DNA from: Pycnococcus provasolii
Taxonomy: Eukaryota; Chlorophyta; Pseudoscourfieldiophyceae; Pseudoscourfieldiales
Length of the DNA: 64,000 nucleotides
NCBI GenBank assembly: GCA_049487715.1
Contig: CP150548.1
Span: 992,001-1,056,000, forward strand
Direction of reading: 5' to 3'
Shown here: positions 36,411 to 46,124 of the stretch, one piece after another
Numbering within the stretch: the stretch's first letter is position 1
Layout of the letters: each line of letters opens with the position of its first letter
Translations under genes and position numbers: made by a program
Notes under the pieces: model-generated
What the model was told of the DNA's origin: nothing
What the model saw: only the letters and a program-made list of their open reading frames with translations
Database searches by the model: none

Positions 36411-37928
36411 ATGGTTCTCACGGAGCTCGGCGCGCGTCTCAGTGGCGCGCTCGTGAAGATGTCCAAGTCAAGTAAGGTGGACCAGGATGTCGTCGACGCG
36501 TGCCTGAAGGAAATATGCACCGCGCTCCTCCAAGCCGACGTGAACGTGCGCCTCGTGAAACAACTCCAAACCAACGTGAAGATGTCGCTCAATCTCGAGG
36601 ACCTGCAGTCCGGGTTCAACGCGCAGAGAATCCTTCAAAAGTCGGTGTTCCAGGAACTCACGCGTCTCATGGACGGAGGGAAGCCATGGGTACCCAAAAA
36701 AGGGAAACAGTCCGTCGTCATGTTCGTGGGACTGCAAGGCAACGGGAAGACGACGACGTGCACCAAGTACGCGTACCACTACAAGCGGAAGGGATTCAAG
36801 GTGGCGATGGTTTGCGCAGACACGTTCCGTGCAGGTGCGTTCGACCAGCTCAAGCAAAACGCGACGAAGGCGCGTGTCCCGTTCTTCGGAAGCCACACGG
36901 AAACTGACCCCGTGAAGATCGCGGAGGAGGGCGTCGAGCGATTTCGCACGGAAAAGGTGGACATCATCATCGTCGACACGTCGGGAAGGCACAAGCAGGA
37001 GAGCGCGCTGTTCGAGGAAATGCGAAACATCAGCGAAGTCGTGCAGCCCAACAACGTCATCTACGTCATGGACGGGGCTATGGGACAGGCGGCACACGAC
37101 CAGGCTCTCGCTTTTAGGGACACGGTGGACGTCGGGAGCATCATCGTCACAAAAATGGATGGGCACGCCAAGGGTGGCGGAGCGCTCAGCGCGGTCGCCG
37201 CGACGCGGTCGCCAGTCTGCTTCATCGGCACGGGCGAACACATGGACGAGTTCGAGCCATTCGAGGCGGAGTCGTTCGTCAGCCGCCTGCTCGGTCTGGG
37301 TGACTTCAAGGGCCTGATGAATAAAATCACGGACGTCATTCCAGAGGAGGCGCAGGAGGAGATGATGGAGAAGCTGTCGCAGGGTTCGTTCCCTCTGCGT
37401 TTCCTGTACGATCAGTTCACGAATATCCAGGAGATGGGGCCGATGTCGCAGGTGATGTCCATGCTCCCTGGCATGGCGAACATGATGGGAGGTGGTCGTG
37501 ACAAGGAGTCTGCGGCGAACATAAAAAAGTACATGACGCTCATGGACAGCATGACCACGAAGGAGCTCGACAACCCTGACACGGAGAAAAACATGAAGAT
37601 GCTGAGCGAGACGAGCCGCATCAATCGCATCGTGCGAGGTGCGGGACGGCAGTACCGCGACATGTATGAGCTCATCACGCAGTACAAGATGATGGCGAAG
37701 ATGGTGGGGAAAATGAAGCAGATGAAGCTGCCGAAAAAAGGCCCGGTGAATGCTCGCGCGATGAACCAAAGTGTTCAGCAGATGTCTCAGGCGATTCCGC
37801 CGCATCTGCTCAAGTCGATTGGAGGCATGGGAGGTTTGCAGACTTTGATGAAGCAACTTGAGGGTGGTGGTGGACCAGGTGGTATGGGTGCTCTTGGTGA
37901 TATGATGAAGAGCTTGGGCATGGGTTGA
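36411..37928 (+). CDS. SRP54: SRP54, signal recognition particle 54-kDa subunit (cytosolic)
   Basis: GTPase that binds signal peptides and 7S RNA and docks ribosomes to the ER receptor. The ATG at 36411 sits in a strong context (CACCATGG) and gives 505 residues, the eukaryotic norm. The N domain covers residues 1-~95. The G domain has [20 protein letters not shown] near 108, [11 protein letters not shown] near 136, [14 protein letters not shown] near 190 and [11 protein letters not shown] near 247. The Met-rich M domain (~320-505) ends in Gly/Met repeats. Its high similarity to the cytosolic type, and the absence of a transit peptide, exclude cpSRP54. It carries partial element copy 6 after the stop and is convergent with NUP160, the stops being 57 bp apart. 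Confidence 0.97.
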   Translation: MVLTELGARLSGALVKMSKSSKVDQDVVDACLKEICTALLQADVNVRLVKQLQTNVKMSLNLEDLQSGFNAQRILQKSVFQELTRLMDGGKPWVPKKGKQSVVMFVGLQGNGKTTTCTKYAYHYKRKGFKVAMVCADTFRAGAFDQLKQNATKARVPFFGSHTETDPVKIAEEGVERFRTEKVDIIIVDTSGRHKQESALFEEMRNISEVVQPNNVIYVMDGAMGQAAHDQALAFRDTVDVGSIIVTKMDGHAKGGGALSAVAATRSPVCFIGTGEHMDEFEPFEAESFVSRLLGLGDFKGLMNKITDVIPEEAQEEMMEKLSQGSFPLRFLYDQFTNIQEMGPMSQVMSMLPGMANMMGGGRDKESAANIKKYMTLMDSMTTKELDNPDTEKNMKMLSETSRINRIVRGAGRQYRDMYELITQYKMMAKMVGKMKQMKLPKKGPVNARAMNQSVQQMSQAIPPHLLKSIGGMGGLQTLMKQLEGGGGPGGMGALGDMMKSLGMG

Positions 37929-37939
37929 AACCTGAGTTT

Positions 37940-37968
37940 TGCTCATTCAGTAATCGAATGTACTTTAT
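37940..37968 (+). promoter_or_regulatory. Dispersed 3'-UTR element, copy 6 (SRP54), 5' part only
   Basis: It starts 11 nt after the SRP54 stop: GCTCATTCAGTAAT then CGAATGTACTTTAT. The GGTCGTCCATTCAC half is missing because NUP160 coding sequence begins at 37986 on the other strand. Confidence 0.6.
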
Positions 37969-37985
37969 AGGTTCAAAAAAAAAAT

Positions 37986-40900
37986 TCACATGTTACTAAT
38001 GGCGCTCTCCACAAGCGAGGCGGCTGCGTGGGCTCCCGCGCTTCGCATCGCTCGAGCGCTGGCCTTCACAAGCGACCAAGGCACGTACACGCCACCTCTC
38101 TCTGCAGCCTTTCGGTCAATCGCAGAGACGCGGTAGCGCGGTTCAAGCACCAGCCTACTTTCAAGAAGTTCCGCAGCCTCGTCGTAACGCCCGTGCTTCA
38201 GAAGAATGCGCACGTAGCCTGGCACATCCGCGCCACGCGCGCCAAATGCACCGACACCTCCCGCAGGATCGTCGTCGGAACCGCCGCCGCAACGGTCGTG
38301 CAGCCAGCGTGGGAGGCGCATGCGTGGTTCGGCAGACAGCGCGGCATCCGCAACGGCAATGCTCAGCCTGCCAGCGCGACATTTCTCCGGCGACTCGTAC
38401 TGCTCGAGCAAATCACGAAGCTCGTCCCACGGGTCTGGAGATGAGCCAGCGCCGGCCCAGTCCGACGCCACGTCGTCTGGTTCCGTTCCAAGCGTCTGCG
38501 CCACGGCATTCGCGGCGCAAGCCGACAGCACGCGCACGATGAGCGCCTCGTGCTCCCCGCTCGCCGTGGCTGACGAGCCGGGGGGTGCAAGGCGTTCCAC
38601 GAGTGCCAGGGCACCCGCATAGTCCTTCGCAGAAGCTCTCGCGAGCACCGCAGCGCGTGCGGCGCCGCGTGCACCCGCACCGAGAGCAGCCACGTCGCCA
38701 CCCATGGACGCATGCAGCGCCTCAGCACGCTTCAGCAGCGCATCTACGGTGCCATCTGCCGCCGATCCTAAGCTCGCCTTCAGGCGAAGCGCGCATGACA
38801 GCGCCTCAGATGACGCCACCGCAGCCAGAGCGCGAGCGGACGACGCGTCCACGGCTGCGGGAACCTCGTTCGCCGCCACGTTCGCAGGATGAAATGTCTC
38901 CAAGTCCGCAAGCACCGCGTCTTGAGGATCGTCGCCTAGCGTGCCACCATTGCCATTCTTCTGGCGCTTCAGCGGCGACATGATCGCGTCGGATCCAGCT
39001 CCCGAGGCCGCGTCCGCGGTCTCGGTGGTCAACGCCATCGTAGCGCCGCCGCCGCCGCCGGCAAACGAGTGCACTGCGGCGCCGCTCGAGGCGGCATCGT
39101 CGAGGCGCGAGGCGCACAGCGCCAGCGCGTTAGCTCGCTCGCAAAGCAGCCACGTGCGCTTGTCGTCTGCGCCGCCAACCGACGGGCCACCTGGTCGCAT
39201 GCTGGACAGATCTGCCACCGCGCTCGCGCACCGCGCTGCGTAGCGATAAAGGCTTCGTGCGCTGGATACAGCGTCATTTGCCCCGTCGTACAACCTTTTC
39301 AGGAGGAGGTAGGCGTGAGCACATTCGCCCGGCTCGCCGAGGTCGATGGGAACCTTCACCGGTGCATACGATGCAGTGCGCTCGATGGCGCCCCAAACGT
39401 GCTCCTCCACGCTCTCGCAGAAAGCGGGAATGCCAGCATCGGGATTTGACCTGCTCGCAAGAACACCGCGCAGCGCCCTGTTCTCCAGCGTCTGCCACAT
39501 CGACGGTGTGGCAGCCACGGTGCGGGCTAGTACCGACAGGTCGTCGCAGGCATGCGAGACAGGCTGCTCGATGGCGTAGTTCAAAGCCTTCTCGAGCCAC
39601 CCTGAAGCCTCCATAGCGTCGCTAGCCTCCTCCGCGTGCTTCAGGCTGAGCGAGAAGCATGTCCCAAGCACGCGAGGGAGCACGTGCTCCAGCGCCCTCG
39701 CCGCCTCCGCTGCCAGTGCTGGAGTGGCACTGTCGCCATCCGCAAGCTTTGACTGAATCTCGCGAGCCTTGCTAAGGGAAGCCTTCGCAAGCGCAAGCGC
39801 GGGACGGCGAAGCCCGGACCTCTCGAACAGGCGCACGCCCGTCTCGGTGTACTCGAGCTCGGCGAGGGACAGACCTACGCCCCCTGCAGCGCCGGCAGGT
39901 GACTGCGGCGCATACGGCTCGAAGTGAATGCCCTGCTGGATCGAACGGAAAAGCGCGTGCGCACGCGTCGCACCCAGAGGAGATGCCACGCCAGCGCAAC
40001 CGCCCGCTATGATCGCCGCGCGATCTGCAAGATAATCTGGCGCAGCCTCAGAAGAGAGCGTGGACGCTGAGCGACCATCAGCGCGCGGGGCATCCGTCGA
40101 CGCGGCAATGCGAGCCACTGCACCGGCAGCCAGGCTTCGGATGAATCGGCACCCTGGTAACTCGGCACCATCGTCCAAGAGCTCGTCAACGAGCACCAGC
40201 AGGTGCTCCATGTCGCGCTCCCCCAGCTGTGGGTACAGCAGTGCACACGCCTCCAGCATGCTGATGTGGAAACGTAAGTCCGAGGCGTCGTTGGAAGGGA
40301 CGGTGGCGGCGGCGGCGGAGGTAGAACTGTCGGAGAGGTTGTAGAGAAGCTTGTGAAGTACATGCTCGGGGCTGTGCGCTGCAATAGCACGCGAGCCAAG
40401 TAGCAGGGATGCAAGGCTAGCCCGCCGGCTCCATGTGCGCGTGCCGTCGCCATCGGATGACCCACCGCCGCCGCTGGTCTCGCACAGCCAGAGTCCCGCG
40501 CGCGCTCGCGTGCACGCACGAAGCAGCTTAGGCAGCGTTTCAGCCACGAGTACGGCGCGCGCGCGAGGCGCGAGCGGCACCAGCGTGGGCGGGAGGCGGC
40601 GCACTTCGCAGGAAAGTGCCACCACGGTGGCCGTCGCATTCAGCACGATCGTCAGCCCACGGGCAATGGTGCGCATGAACCCCACCGACTCAAGCTCGGC
40701 TTCGTCGCCACGCGACATGTCGCCAGCGTCGCCCGATGTGCTCGCGAGGCTCGCAAGTCGCGAGGCTGCTTCAGCCGCGGCGCCAAGCCCACCAGGCTCG
40801 GGCAGTGAGTTGAGCGCGCTCGCGGTGCGTACGAGAAACGCGCGGCAGCTTCGGCCAACAGCTGGCGCTGCCGTCGCCGAAGGACCTTCCGCAAGCAGGC

Positions 40901-42872
40901 GGGCACAGGCGTCCGTACCCGTGCAGTCGGACTTGGCCATGGCAAGCTCAAGCGGCGCCGCGCCGAGAATCGTGATTGCCTCAATGGCAAGGCTGAGAAC
41001 CGTCTCCGCTCCCCGCGCTTGGTCAGGGGGCATGAGGCTACACGCTGCGGCAACCGCGGCAGTGGCAGCGTCACGCGCCGAGGCGGATGACGCGTCCGCA
41101 GCTGCGTCGTCGTGCTCCGCGCCAAACGCGGCGTCGACGCCCTCGCACCCGCACGCCAGGGCGCATGCCGCGGCTCCAAGCACCGTCAACGGTGTTTCAG
41201 CCGACATGAAGCGCGTCTCGCCCATGCAGCGCAGCACTCCAGGCAGATCCTCGGCGAAGCTGAGCGGGCGGTACAGTCTCGCCCAAGCCGCCTCGTACGC
41301 TAGCACAAGTCGCGCCGCGCTCTCGGCGCCACCAGGCTTGCGCAGCATCTCGGCAACGAGCCGCGATGCCGCCTCCTGCGTGGCAACGCCACCGCCCGTG
41401 GATGCTGTCACCGCCGCCGCGAGGCTCTCGCCCAACTCGCTCGCCACGGCGGCAAGAAGAGAGCGTGCACAAACGCCCCCGCCTCCGCGGCGCGCCAGCC
41501 GCAATGCGACGAGTCGCGCCACAGACGCAATGTTGCCGGGGGTGTTCGCGAGCGCAGCGCCGATGCCTGCATCTAGTCCCGACACTCCCGCTGCTCCGCC
41601 GCCGGCGCCGCCGAGTTGCTCCGCCATCACCACCTCCGTCGCCTGCGTGTTGTGCTGCTGTGCTGCACTTGCGACTTGAGAGGCGACGGACACCACGCGC
41701 ACGCGTGCACCGCACGCCAGCGCCGCTAGCAGCACATTGCCACGCACAGCCACGGCGAGAGAGCGTCCCATGCCGAGCTCCGCCGTCGCGTGTGGAAGGG
41801 GAGCCGTGGCGGAGGACGCGTCGTGCCGACCAGCTGGTGAGGTGGCGACGAACCGCATGCGAGCACCGCCCGCGGCGTCGCTGACGAGTGCAACGGTGCC
41901 GCCGCCAGGCGCGCATGCGATAGCGCGTGGCTGCTCTGCATCGCTCGCCACTGAGAGGAACCAGCGTGCAATGATGCGAGGCTGAGGAGCTGCGGACGTC
42001 GACGTCGACGCACTTGGTGGCTCGCAAACTCCCCTCGCATCCCACGTTCGAACGCGCGCATCCGCGTGGAGAGCGTGGATGACTCCCGCTGTGGCATCCA
42101 CCGCCACGTCGCGCACCGCAGGCTGCGTGGTGGCTGTTGACGCTCCGACAAACGCAGCCGCAGCACCAACTAGCCTTCCTACGACGCCACTTCCCGCGTC
42201 CGTCAGCACACTAACGGACGTTCGCGCGAATGCGGCGACCGCTAGCATCGTGCCGTCGTTCGTGCCGAGGATTGCGTGCGACGGCGTCGCGGCCACGCAA
42301 GTAATCCCTCCGTGCACCGCCGCCGCCGCACCGACGTCTACCGCCGAGGCGTTCACCGCACCGTTTTCGCCGGCAAGCACGAAGACGAGTTCCGTGTTAT
42401 TCGTCGGCGTTATGACAATCGCCGCGAACAGCGCGCCGTCGTTCGAGCAGTTGGCAGCGACTCTTCCGACGACGCGTCCTCTCGTCCTAATGGCGCACCT
42501 GTTCCCTCCACCTGCGTTAGGCGCGACTTTCATCCTGGCAACGATCAGCACGTCGTGGTTCGCTGTTCCACCCACCGCTCGACATGCAACCCCACCGGCG
42601 ATGTTCGCCGCGGCCCCGAACGTCGTTGGTGCGGGAGGTAGGTTCGTCTCGTTCAAGGCAACATCGTTTGCTGACGAGTGCACGTTCAGGTGCGCCGCCG
42701 ACGCGTCCGCAAGTATAGGCTGTTTCGCCGGCTCGAGTGCGATCCACGTTGCGAGGTTGCCTTGACTGTCTTCGCCGCCGTCGTCGTCTTCCGCATGAAA
42801 ATCACAAGGTTCGAGCAGAGGGGGGGTTGCTGCGGAGATCGAAGCCTCGACGAGAAAGGATGAAGTTGTCAT
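37986..42872 (-). CDS. NUP160: NUP160-like nuclear pore protein
   Basis: Large scaffold nucleoporin of the Y (NUP107-160) complex, 1,628 residues from the ATG at 42872. The upstream open sequence is Gly/Pro junk of the 5' UTR. The N-terminal ~450 residues have repeated beta-strand/loop segments fitting a propeller (LVGAAAAFVGASTATTQPAV, VRDVAVDATAGVIHALHADA). The rest is an Ala-rich alpha-solenoid. The C-terminus VPGYVRILLKHGRYDEAAEL followed by VYVPWSLV matches the plant NUP160 end, where HGRYTEAANLL and a WFPYT-type motif occur. The middle is strongly diverged, so the call rests mainly on length, fold order and the C-terminal motif. The stop is 57 bp from that of SRP54. Confidence 0.7.
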   Translation of the reverse strand: MTTSSFLVEASISAATPPLLEPCDFHAEDDDGGEDSQGNLATWIALEPAKQPILADASAAHLNVHSSANDVALNETNLPPAPTTFGAAANIAGGVACRAVGGTANHDVLIVARMKVAPNAGGGNRCAIRTRGRVVGRVAANCSNDGALFAAIVITPTNNTELVFVLAGENGAVNASAVDVGAAAAVHGGITCVAATPSHAILGTNDGTMLAVAAFARTSVSVLTDAGSGVVGRLVGAAAAFVGASTATTQPAVRDVAVDATAGVIHALHADARVRTWDARGVCEPPSASTSTSAAPQPRIIARWFLSVASDAEQPRAIACAPGGGTVALVSDAAGGARMRFVATSPAGRHDASSATAPLPHATAELGMGRSLAVAVRGNVLLAALACGARVRVVSVASQVASAAQQHNTQATEVVMAEQLGGAGGGAAGVSGLDAGIGAALANTPGNIASVARLVALRLARRGGGGVCARSLLAAVASELGESLAAAVTASTGGGVATQEAASRLVAEMLRKPGGAESAARLVLAYEAAWARLYRPLSFAEDLPGVLRCMGETRFMSAETPLTVLGAAACALACGCEGVDAAFGAEHDDAAADASSASARDAATAAVAAACSLMPPDQARGAETVLSLAIEAITILGAAPLELAMAKSDCTGTDACARLLAEGPSATAAPAVGRSCRAFLVRTASALNSLPEPGGLGAAAEAASRLASLASTSGDAGDMSRGDEAELESVGFMRTIARGLTIVLNATATVVALSCEVRRLPPTLVPLAPRARAVLVAETLPKLLRACTRARAGLWLCETSGGGGSSDGDGTRTWSRRASLASLLLGSRAIAAHSPEHVLHKLLYNLSDSSTSAAAATVPSNDASDLRFHISMLEACALLYPQLGERDMEHLLVLVDELLDDGAELPGCRFIRSLAAGAVARIAASTDAPRADGRSASTLSSEAAPDYLADRAAIIAGGCAGVASPLGATRAHALFRSIQQGIHFEPYAPQSPAGAAGGVGLSLAELEYTETGVRLFERSGLRRPALALAKASLSKAREIQSKLADGDSATPALAAEAARALEHVLPRVLGTCFSLSLKHAEEASDAMEASGWLEKALNYAIEQPVSHACDDLSVLARTVAATPSMWQTLENRALRGVLASRSNPDAGIPAFCESVEEHVWGAIERTASYAPVKVPIDLGEPGECAHAYLLLKRLYDGANDAVSSARSLYRYAARCASAVADLSSMRPGGPSVGGADDKRTWLLCERANALALCASRLDDAASSGAAVHSFAGGGGGATMALTTETADAASGAGSDAIMSPLKRQKNGNGGTLGDDPQDAVLADLETFHPANVAANEVPAAVDASSARALAAVASSEALSCALRLKASLGSAADGTVDALLKRAEALHASMGGDVAALGAGARGAARAAVLARASAKDYAGALALVERLAPPGSSATASGEHEALIVRVLSACAANAVAQTLGTEPDDVASDWAGAGSSPDPWDELRDLLEQYESPEKCRAGRLSIAVADAALSAEPRMRLPRWLHDRCGGGSDDDPAGGVGAFGARGADVPGYVRILLKHGRYDEAAELLESRLVLEPRYRVSAIDRKAAERGGVYVPWSLVKASARAMRSAGAHAAASLVESAISNM

Positions 42873-44037
42873 TGGCGAACAAAAACTAAAAATGGTAAAA
42901 GGAAACACAAAGGAGAAGGAGAAGAGGATCCTTCCTTGAAAAGTGCCGCTGCAGACGCCGCCGCCGCCGCCACGCAATGGGCAGCAAAGGGAAGGTTGGT
43001 TTTGTGTTTGCCGGATGCCAATAATGGCGGGACCTGGGCGGAGCAAAGCAGCTCCCAAACCTCGGGCCTCAACGGAAGGGGCCCGAGGGAGAGTCTGCTT
43101 TCGGGGTTTCAGGTAGGGTTTTGTACCCTCCCTTACCTTGTATCGACGCGCTCTGCTCGACGAGTGGCGAGTGCTCGTCGCGACACCTACCTGACCTTCA
43201 AGAACTACGAGTAGTTACAGGGTGCTCTCTGCCTCTCTCTGCGACAGTGGAATTCTCATCGAACGCGAACATTTCAAGCCGAACACGACGCCATCGTCGC
43301 GACATACCGTCGAGCAATGTCATGGCACAACGCCTCCTCCTGGGCAAAGAAGAGATTGAATGGGGTGTCCTTAAGGATCCATCCTGTGTTTGTTGTTTGT
43401 TGTAGGAGACGAGCGAGACCTTAAGTGAGAAGTGCTTAATTAGGGTTAGGGTTACCCGTAATAGTTGTTATTCATCGAACACGGCCTTACGTGTTACGAC
43501 GCGCGATCTCGGAAGAAGACTCGGATCCGACGATCGTCCGTGACGCCGCATGGCGCGAAGTGATAATGCGTGCCGACAACTTCCGTCTTCCGTGACATGT
43601 AAGGCGTGCACTTCTGTTGTAAATGTGTGCGGGGTGCCATCCTCTTCCACCACCAGCGTAACGTTTTGGAGGCCCTTGACTTCTTTCTCTTATCCTGCCT
43701 GACCATACTTTCATGAATTCACGGCGTCTGGGGTAGGCGAGCTCGGTGCCGGGGGCACACAAGAACAACAACAACAACCACTCCACACACCTCCACCTTC
43801 AGCAGGCACAAGCGTGTTCCGTCAGCCATTGAAATAATGATTAATGAATTGCAGGTTCGTGCAAAACCGGCTTGCCTTCCTTCACTGGGAATGGACCAAC
43901 GACGAGCCAGTGTCCCGGGCCCACGGGAGGAATTACAAGGGACTTTTCTTGAGGCAACAAAATATGATTACGACGAATCCCATTATCTCTGCTCTCAGAC
44001 AAAGTTCCGACAGTTTTTCCGACTGGTTTTTTTGGGC
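42873..44037. other. 1.2-kb intergenic region with short gene-like fragments
   Basis: The left part (42873-43060) is the NUP160 promoter/5' UTR. A block near 43160-43214 ends RRDTYLTFKNYE-stop in one plus frame. On the minus strand near 43680-43470 an open block reads TLVVEEDGTPHTFTTEVHAL and HVTEDGSCRHA and ends RKAVFDE-stop, without a good start. Two TTAGGG units lie at 43440-43451. None of this is a complete gene that I recognise; the fragments may be relics. Confidence 0.4.
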
Positions 44038-44105
44038 AAGAATGTGAATGGTGTGAATGGACGACATGTTGGACAAAGTAAAGCACACTCCATTACTGAA
44101 TGAGA
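44038..44105 (-). promoter_or_regulatory. Dispersed 3'-UTR element, copy 5 (MATE gene)
   Basis: In the sense of the MATE gene it starts ~20 nt after the stop: CATTCAGTAATGGA, GTGCTTTACTTTGTCCAACA, GTCGTCCATTCACACC and ATTCACATTC. AATGGA and TCCATT could pair as a 6-bp stem, as in copy 1. Confidence 0.75.
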
Positions 44106-44125
44106 GGATCTCTGTGGGAGACGGT

Positions 44126-45763
44126 CTACTCGTCGTACGACTGCTCGGCGGGAGGAGGAGGCTTCGCAGGAGCGGGTACGACAACGAGAGCCGTCACCAT
44201 GATGACGGTGTAAATCGCGTGCATCGCGCTGAACACCATCCAAGCGCTCGCCCAAGAGCTGTCGTTGGCGAGCACCGCGCGCGTTCCCTTGTAGAAGAAG
44301 ACGACGTTCCACGCCATTGCCAGGCAAAGAAGGCGAACACGTCCCATCGCAAGCAGACAACCTTCAGCGGCGAGCAGAAGCGGGAACGAGGAGCTGCTGA
44401 TTGCGAGAGGCAGCGCGATGGTAGGAATGATCGAGCGAACCGCAGCATCGGTCGTCAGCTGCCCAGCCGCGATGGGAAGCAGCACCGCAGAGCTAACGGC
44501 GACAAGCACGGTCGTCGCAAGTGCGAGCGTAAAAAGGGCCGTGAGAAAGATCCTTCTCTGCTCCGGATGCGCGAGACGCGAGGGCAGAAAGGACTGAGCG
44601 CAAAGACTGAGCGGCTCGCCGGTGAGAATCAGGAGCTTCCACACGCTCATCGCCACCTGATGCGATGCGAGCGCGAGCGTGCCAAACGCCGCGCCTGTTT
44701 GTGTCCATATGAGAACCTTGAACGTCGTCAGCAATTTCATGAGGAAGAATGGAACAGAGAATTGCAGTAGCTTCAGCGCCTTTCCACTCGGCTGACGGCG
44801 AAATTGCAGGAATGGCTTTCCGCCGATGCGGCGCTGTTGCAGCGCCCTCGCGAGCAGAATGCCCTGCACAGCCTGGCTTATGCTCGTCGCGAGGCCTGCG
44901 CCGAACACGCCGAGACGAAGGCCGGCAACGAAGAACAGGTCGAGAGCGGCGTTGGCAATCGAAGCTGCGAGCGCGGCGCGAAATGGAGTGACAGAATCGC
45001 GAAAGTATCCCACGCTCGCTCCCGTGAGCACCATGGTCAGCATCTGCACGGGCATGGCGCCCGCTCTTGCGATGATGTACGCGTTTGCGAGGTGCGCGAC
45101 GCGAACGTCGGTGCCCGACAGGGCCTGCAGAGTGGGCAGCGCAGCGAACGCGAGAATGCCGGCAAGTACCACGCCGATGGTGACAGCCAGGAACGTGGCA
45201 TCGGACAGCGTTCTTATCGAGTCCTCGTCGTCACTTGAGGCGGCACACCTTGCCATGGCGTTCGTCGCCGCCACGGACAGGAAGCAGAAGACGAGCCACA
45301 CGCTGTCGGCCAAGGCTGTGGCTGGAGAGAGTGCGGCGAGCGACCTCACGCCGTCCTCCGCGAACCTGCCGACGAAGAACGCATCCGTCGCTCCGAGCAG
45401 AGGTCCCGTTGCGTACGTCGCTAGCGACGGCACGCAGAATGCGACAATGGCACGCATTTGAGGCACGAACTTCAAGTCGAGGTTTTCCATGTCCGAGGTG
45501 GTGTTGTCGTTCGCCGTCTCATCAGGTGAGTCATCAGAGCTCGAGAGCTGCGTGGACGCCGCCGCCGCTGACTTTACGTTTGCACGTCGGCGTGGTTGAT
45601 TTGTTAGACCAACAATGAGTTGTTGTTGCTCCACCAGGTGATGTCCGAGATTGCTGCGGTGTAGAGGCGAACGTCGCGGTTGAAGTTGGTGATGCCGCGC
45701 AGGGCGTCGAATGCGGTGCGCGTGAAGAGATGCGCGCATGTCACTGCTGCTGGCGAGCTGCAT
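44126..45763 (-). CDS. MATE-family efflux transporter, chloroplast (DinF/EDS5-like)
   Basis: Multidrug and toxic compound extrusion (MATE) transporter, 545 residues from the ATG at 45763. Residues 1-~95 are a basic, Ser/Asp-rich extension suited to plastid targeting. About twelve TM segments follow, arranged as two homologous bundles, from FVPQMRAIVAFCVPSLATYA to the Ala/Val-rich end near 530. TGPLLGATDAFFVGRFA matches the TM1-TM2 region of plant chloroplast MATEs (EDS5, DTX45/46). Substrate is unknown; plant relatives move salicylate-pathway or other plastid metabolites. Element copy 5 follows the stop. The first ~40 residues are odd (Arg/His-rich) and could hide a small 5' intron. Confidence 0.87.
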   Translation of the reverse strand: MQLASSSDMRASLHAHRIRRPARHHQLQPRRSPLHRSNLGHHLVEQQQLIVGLTNQPRRRANVKSAAAASTQLSSSDDSPDETANDNTTSDMENLDLKFVPQMRAIVAFCVPSLATYATGPLLGATDAFFVGRFAEDGVRSLAALSPATALADSVWLVFCFLSVAATNAMARCAASSDDEDSIRTLSDATFLAVTIGVVLAGILAFAALPTLQALSGTDVRVAHLANAYIIARAGAMPVQMLTMVLTGASVGYFRDSVTPFRAALAASIANAALDLFFVAGLRLGVFGAGLATSISQAVQGILLARALQQRRIGGKPFLQFRRQPSGKALKLLQFSVPFFLMKLLTTFKVLIWTQTGAAFGTLALASHQVAMSVWKLLILTGEPLSLCAQSFLPSRLAHPEQRRIFLTALFTLALATTVLVAVSSAVLLPIAAGQLTTDAAVRSIIPTIALPLAISSSSFPLLLAAEGCLLAMGRVRLLCLAMAWNVVFFYKGTRAVLANDSSWASAWMVFSAMHAIYTVIMVTALVVVPAPAKPPPPAEQSYDE

Positions 45764-46124
45764 GTTTGTTACTTAAGTTAGCACGAGTTATCCGAACTGG
45801 CTTGCACGAAAAAAGTGGCGGAATTGTGCGCGCCTAGACACACGTGGACTGCCTGCCGGGCCGTCGAACGACGTCCCGGGACTTCGCTTGGAGTTTAGTG
45901 GGCGATTGGGGATGCATCGTAGAACCTCATCGTAGAACCTGATTTCTAGCCGGGCCCGGAATTCCGCGCCCACACATAATAAAACACACGCAGTATGAGT
46001 ATGTACACCAGCACCGGCAAGAGCAGCAGCAGCTAATTAAAGGAATTGTCCGCGCAAACGCGAAAACGACAATGGTGAGGGGAGTCGCTGACTCCTTCGA
46101 CGAGTACATCACACACGCCGGCGC
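45764..46124. other. Intergenic region upstream of MATE gene
   Basis: It contains the MATE promoter and the block 45905-45940 (ATTGGGGATGCATCGT, then GTAGAACCT) shared with 36278-36308. A 64-codon ATG ORF starts at 46072 (MVRGVADSFDEYITH) but loses protein character after ~20 codons. It could be a first exon of the 46125 ORF; I could not find a convincing splice pair. Confidence 0.4.
45905..45940. repeat. Short sequence block shared with 36278-36308
   Basis: ATTGGGGATGCATCGT (45905-45920) is the exact reverse complement of 36278-36293. AGAACCT and GTAGAACCT (45921-45940) match AGGTTCTAC at 36299 in inverse orientation. Confidence 0.5.

Noticed and set aside
36468-37946. 492-codon open frame antisense to SRP54
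   Set aside because: Shadow of SRP54; His/Arg/Leu-rich with no recognisable domain.
43468-43786. Minus-strand ORFs at 43.5-43.8 kb as genes
   Set aside because: Protein-like stretches occur but in overlapping frames without a coherent start; kept only as possible relics in the intergenic entry.
12194-44105. Dispersed element as an ordinary MITE
   Set aside because: No terminal inverted repeats or target-site duplications visible, and the fixed position and sense relative to stop codons is not MITE-like. A SINE-like origin is not excluded.
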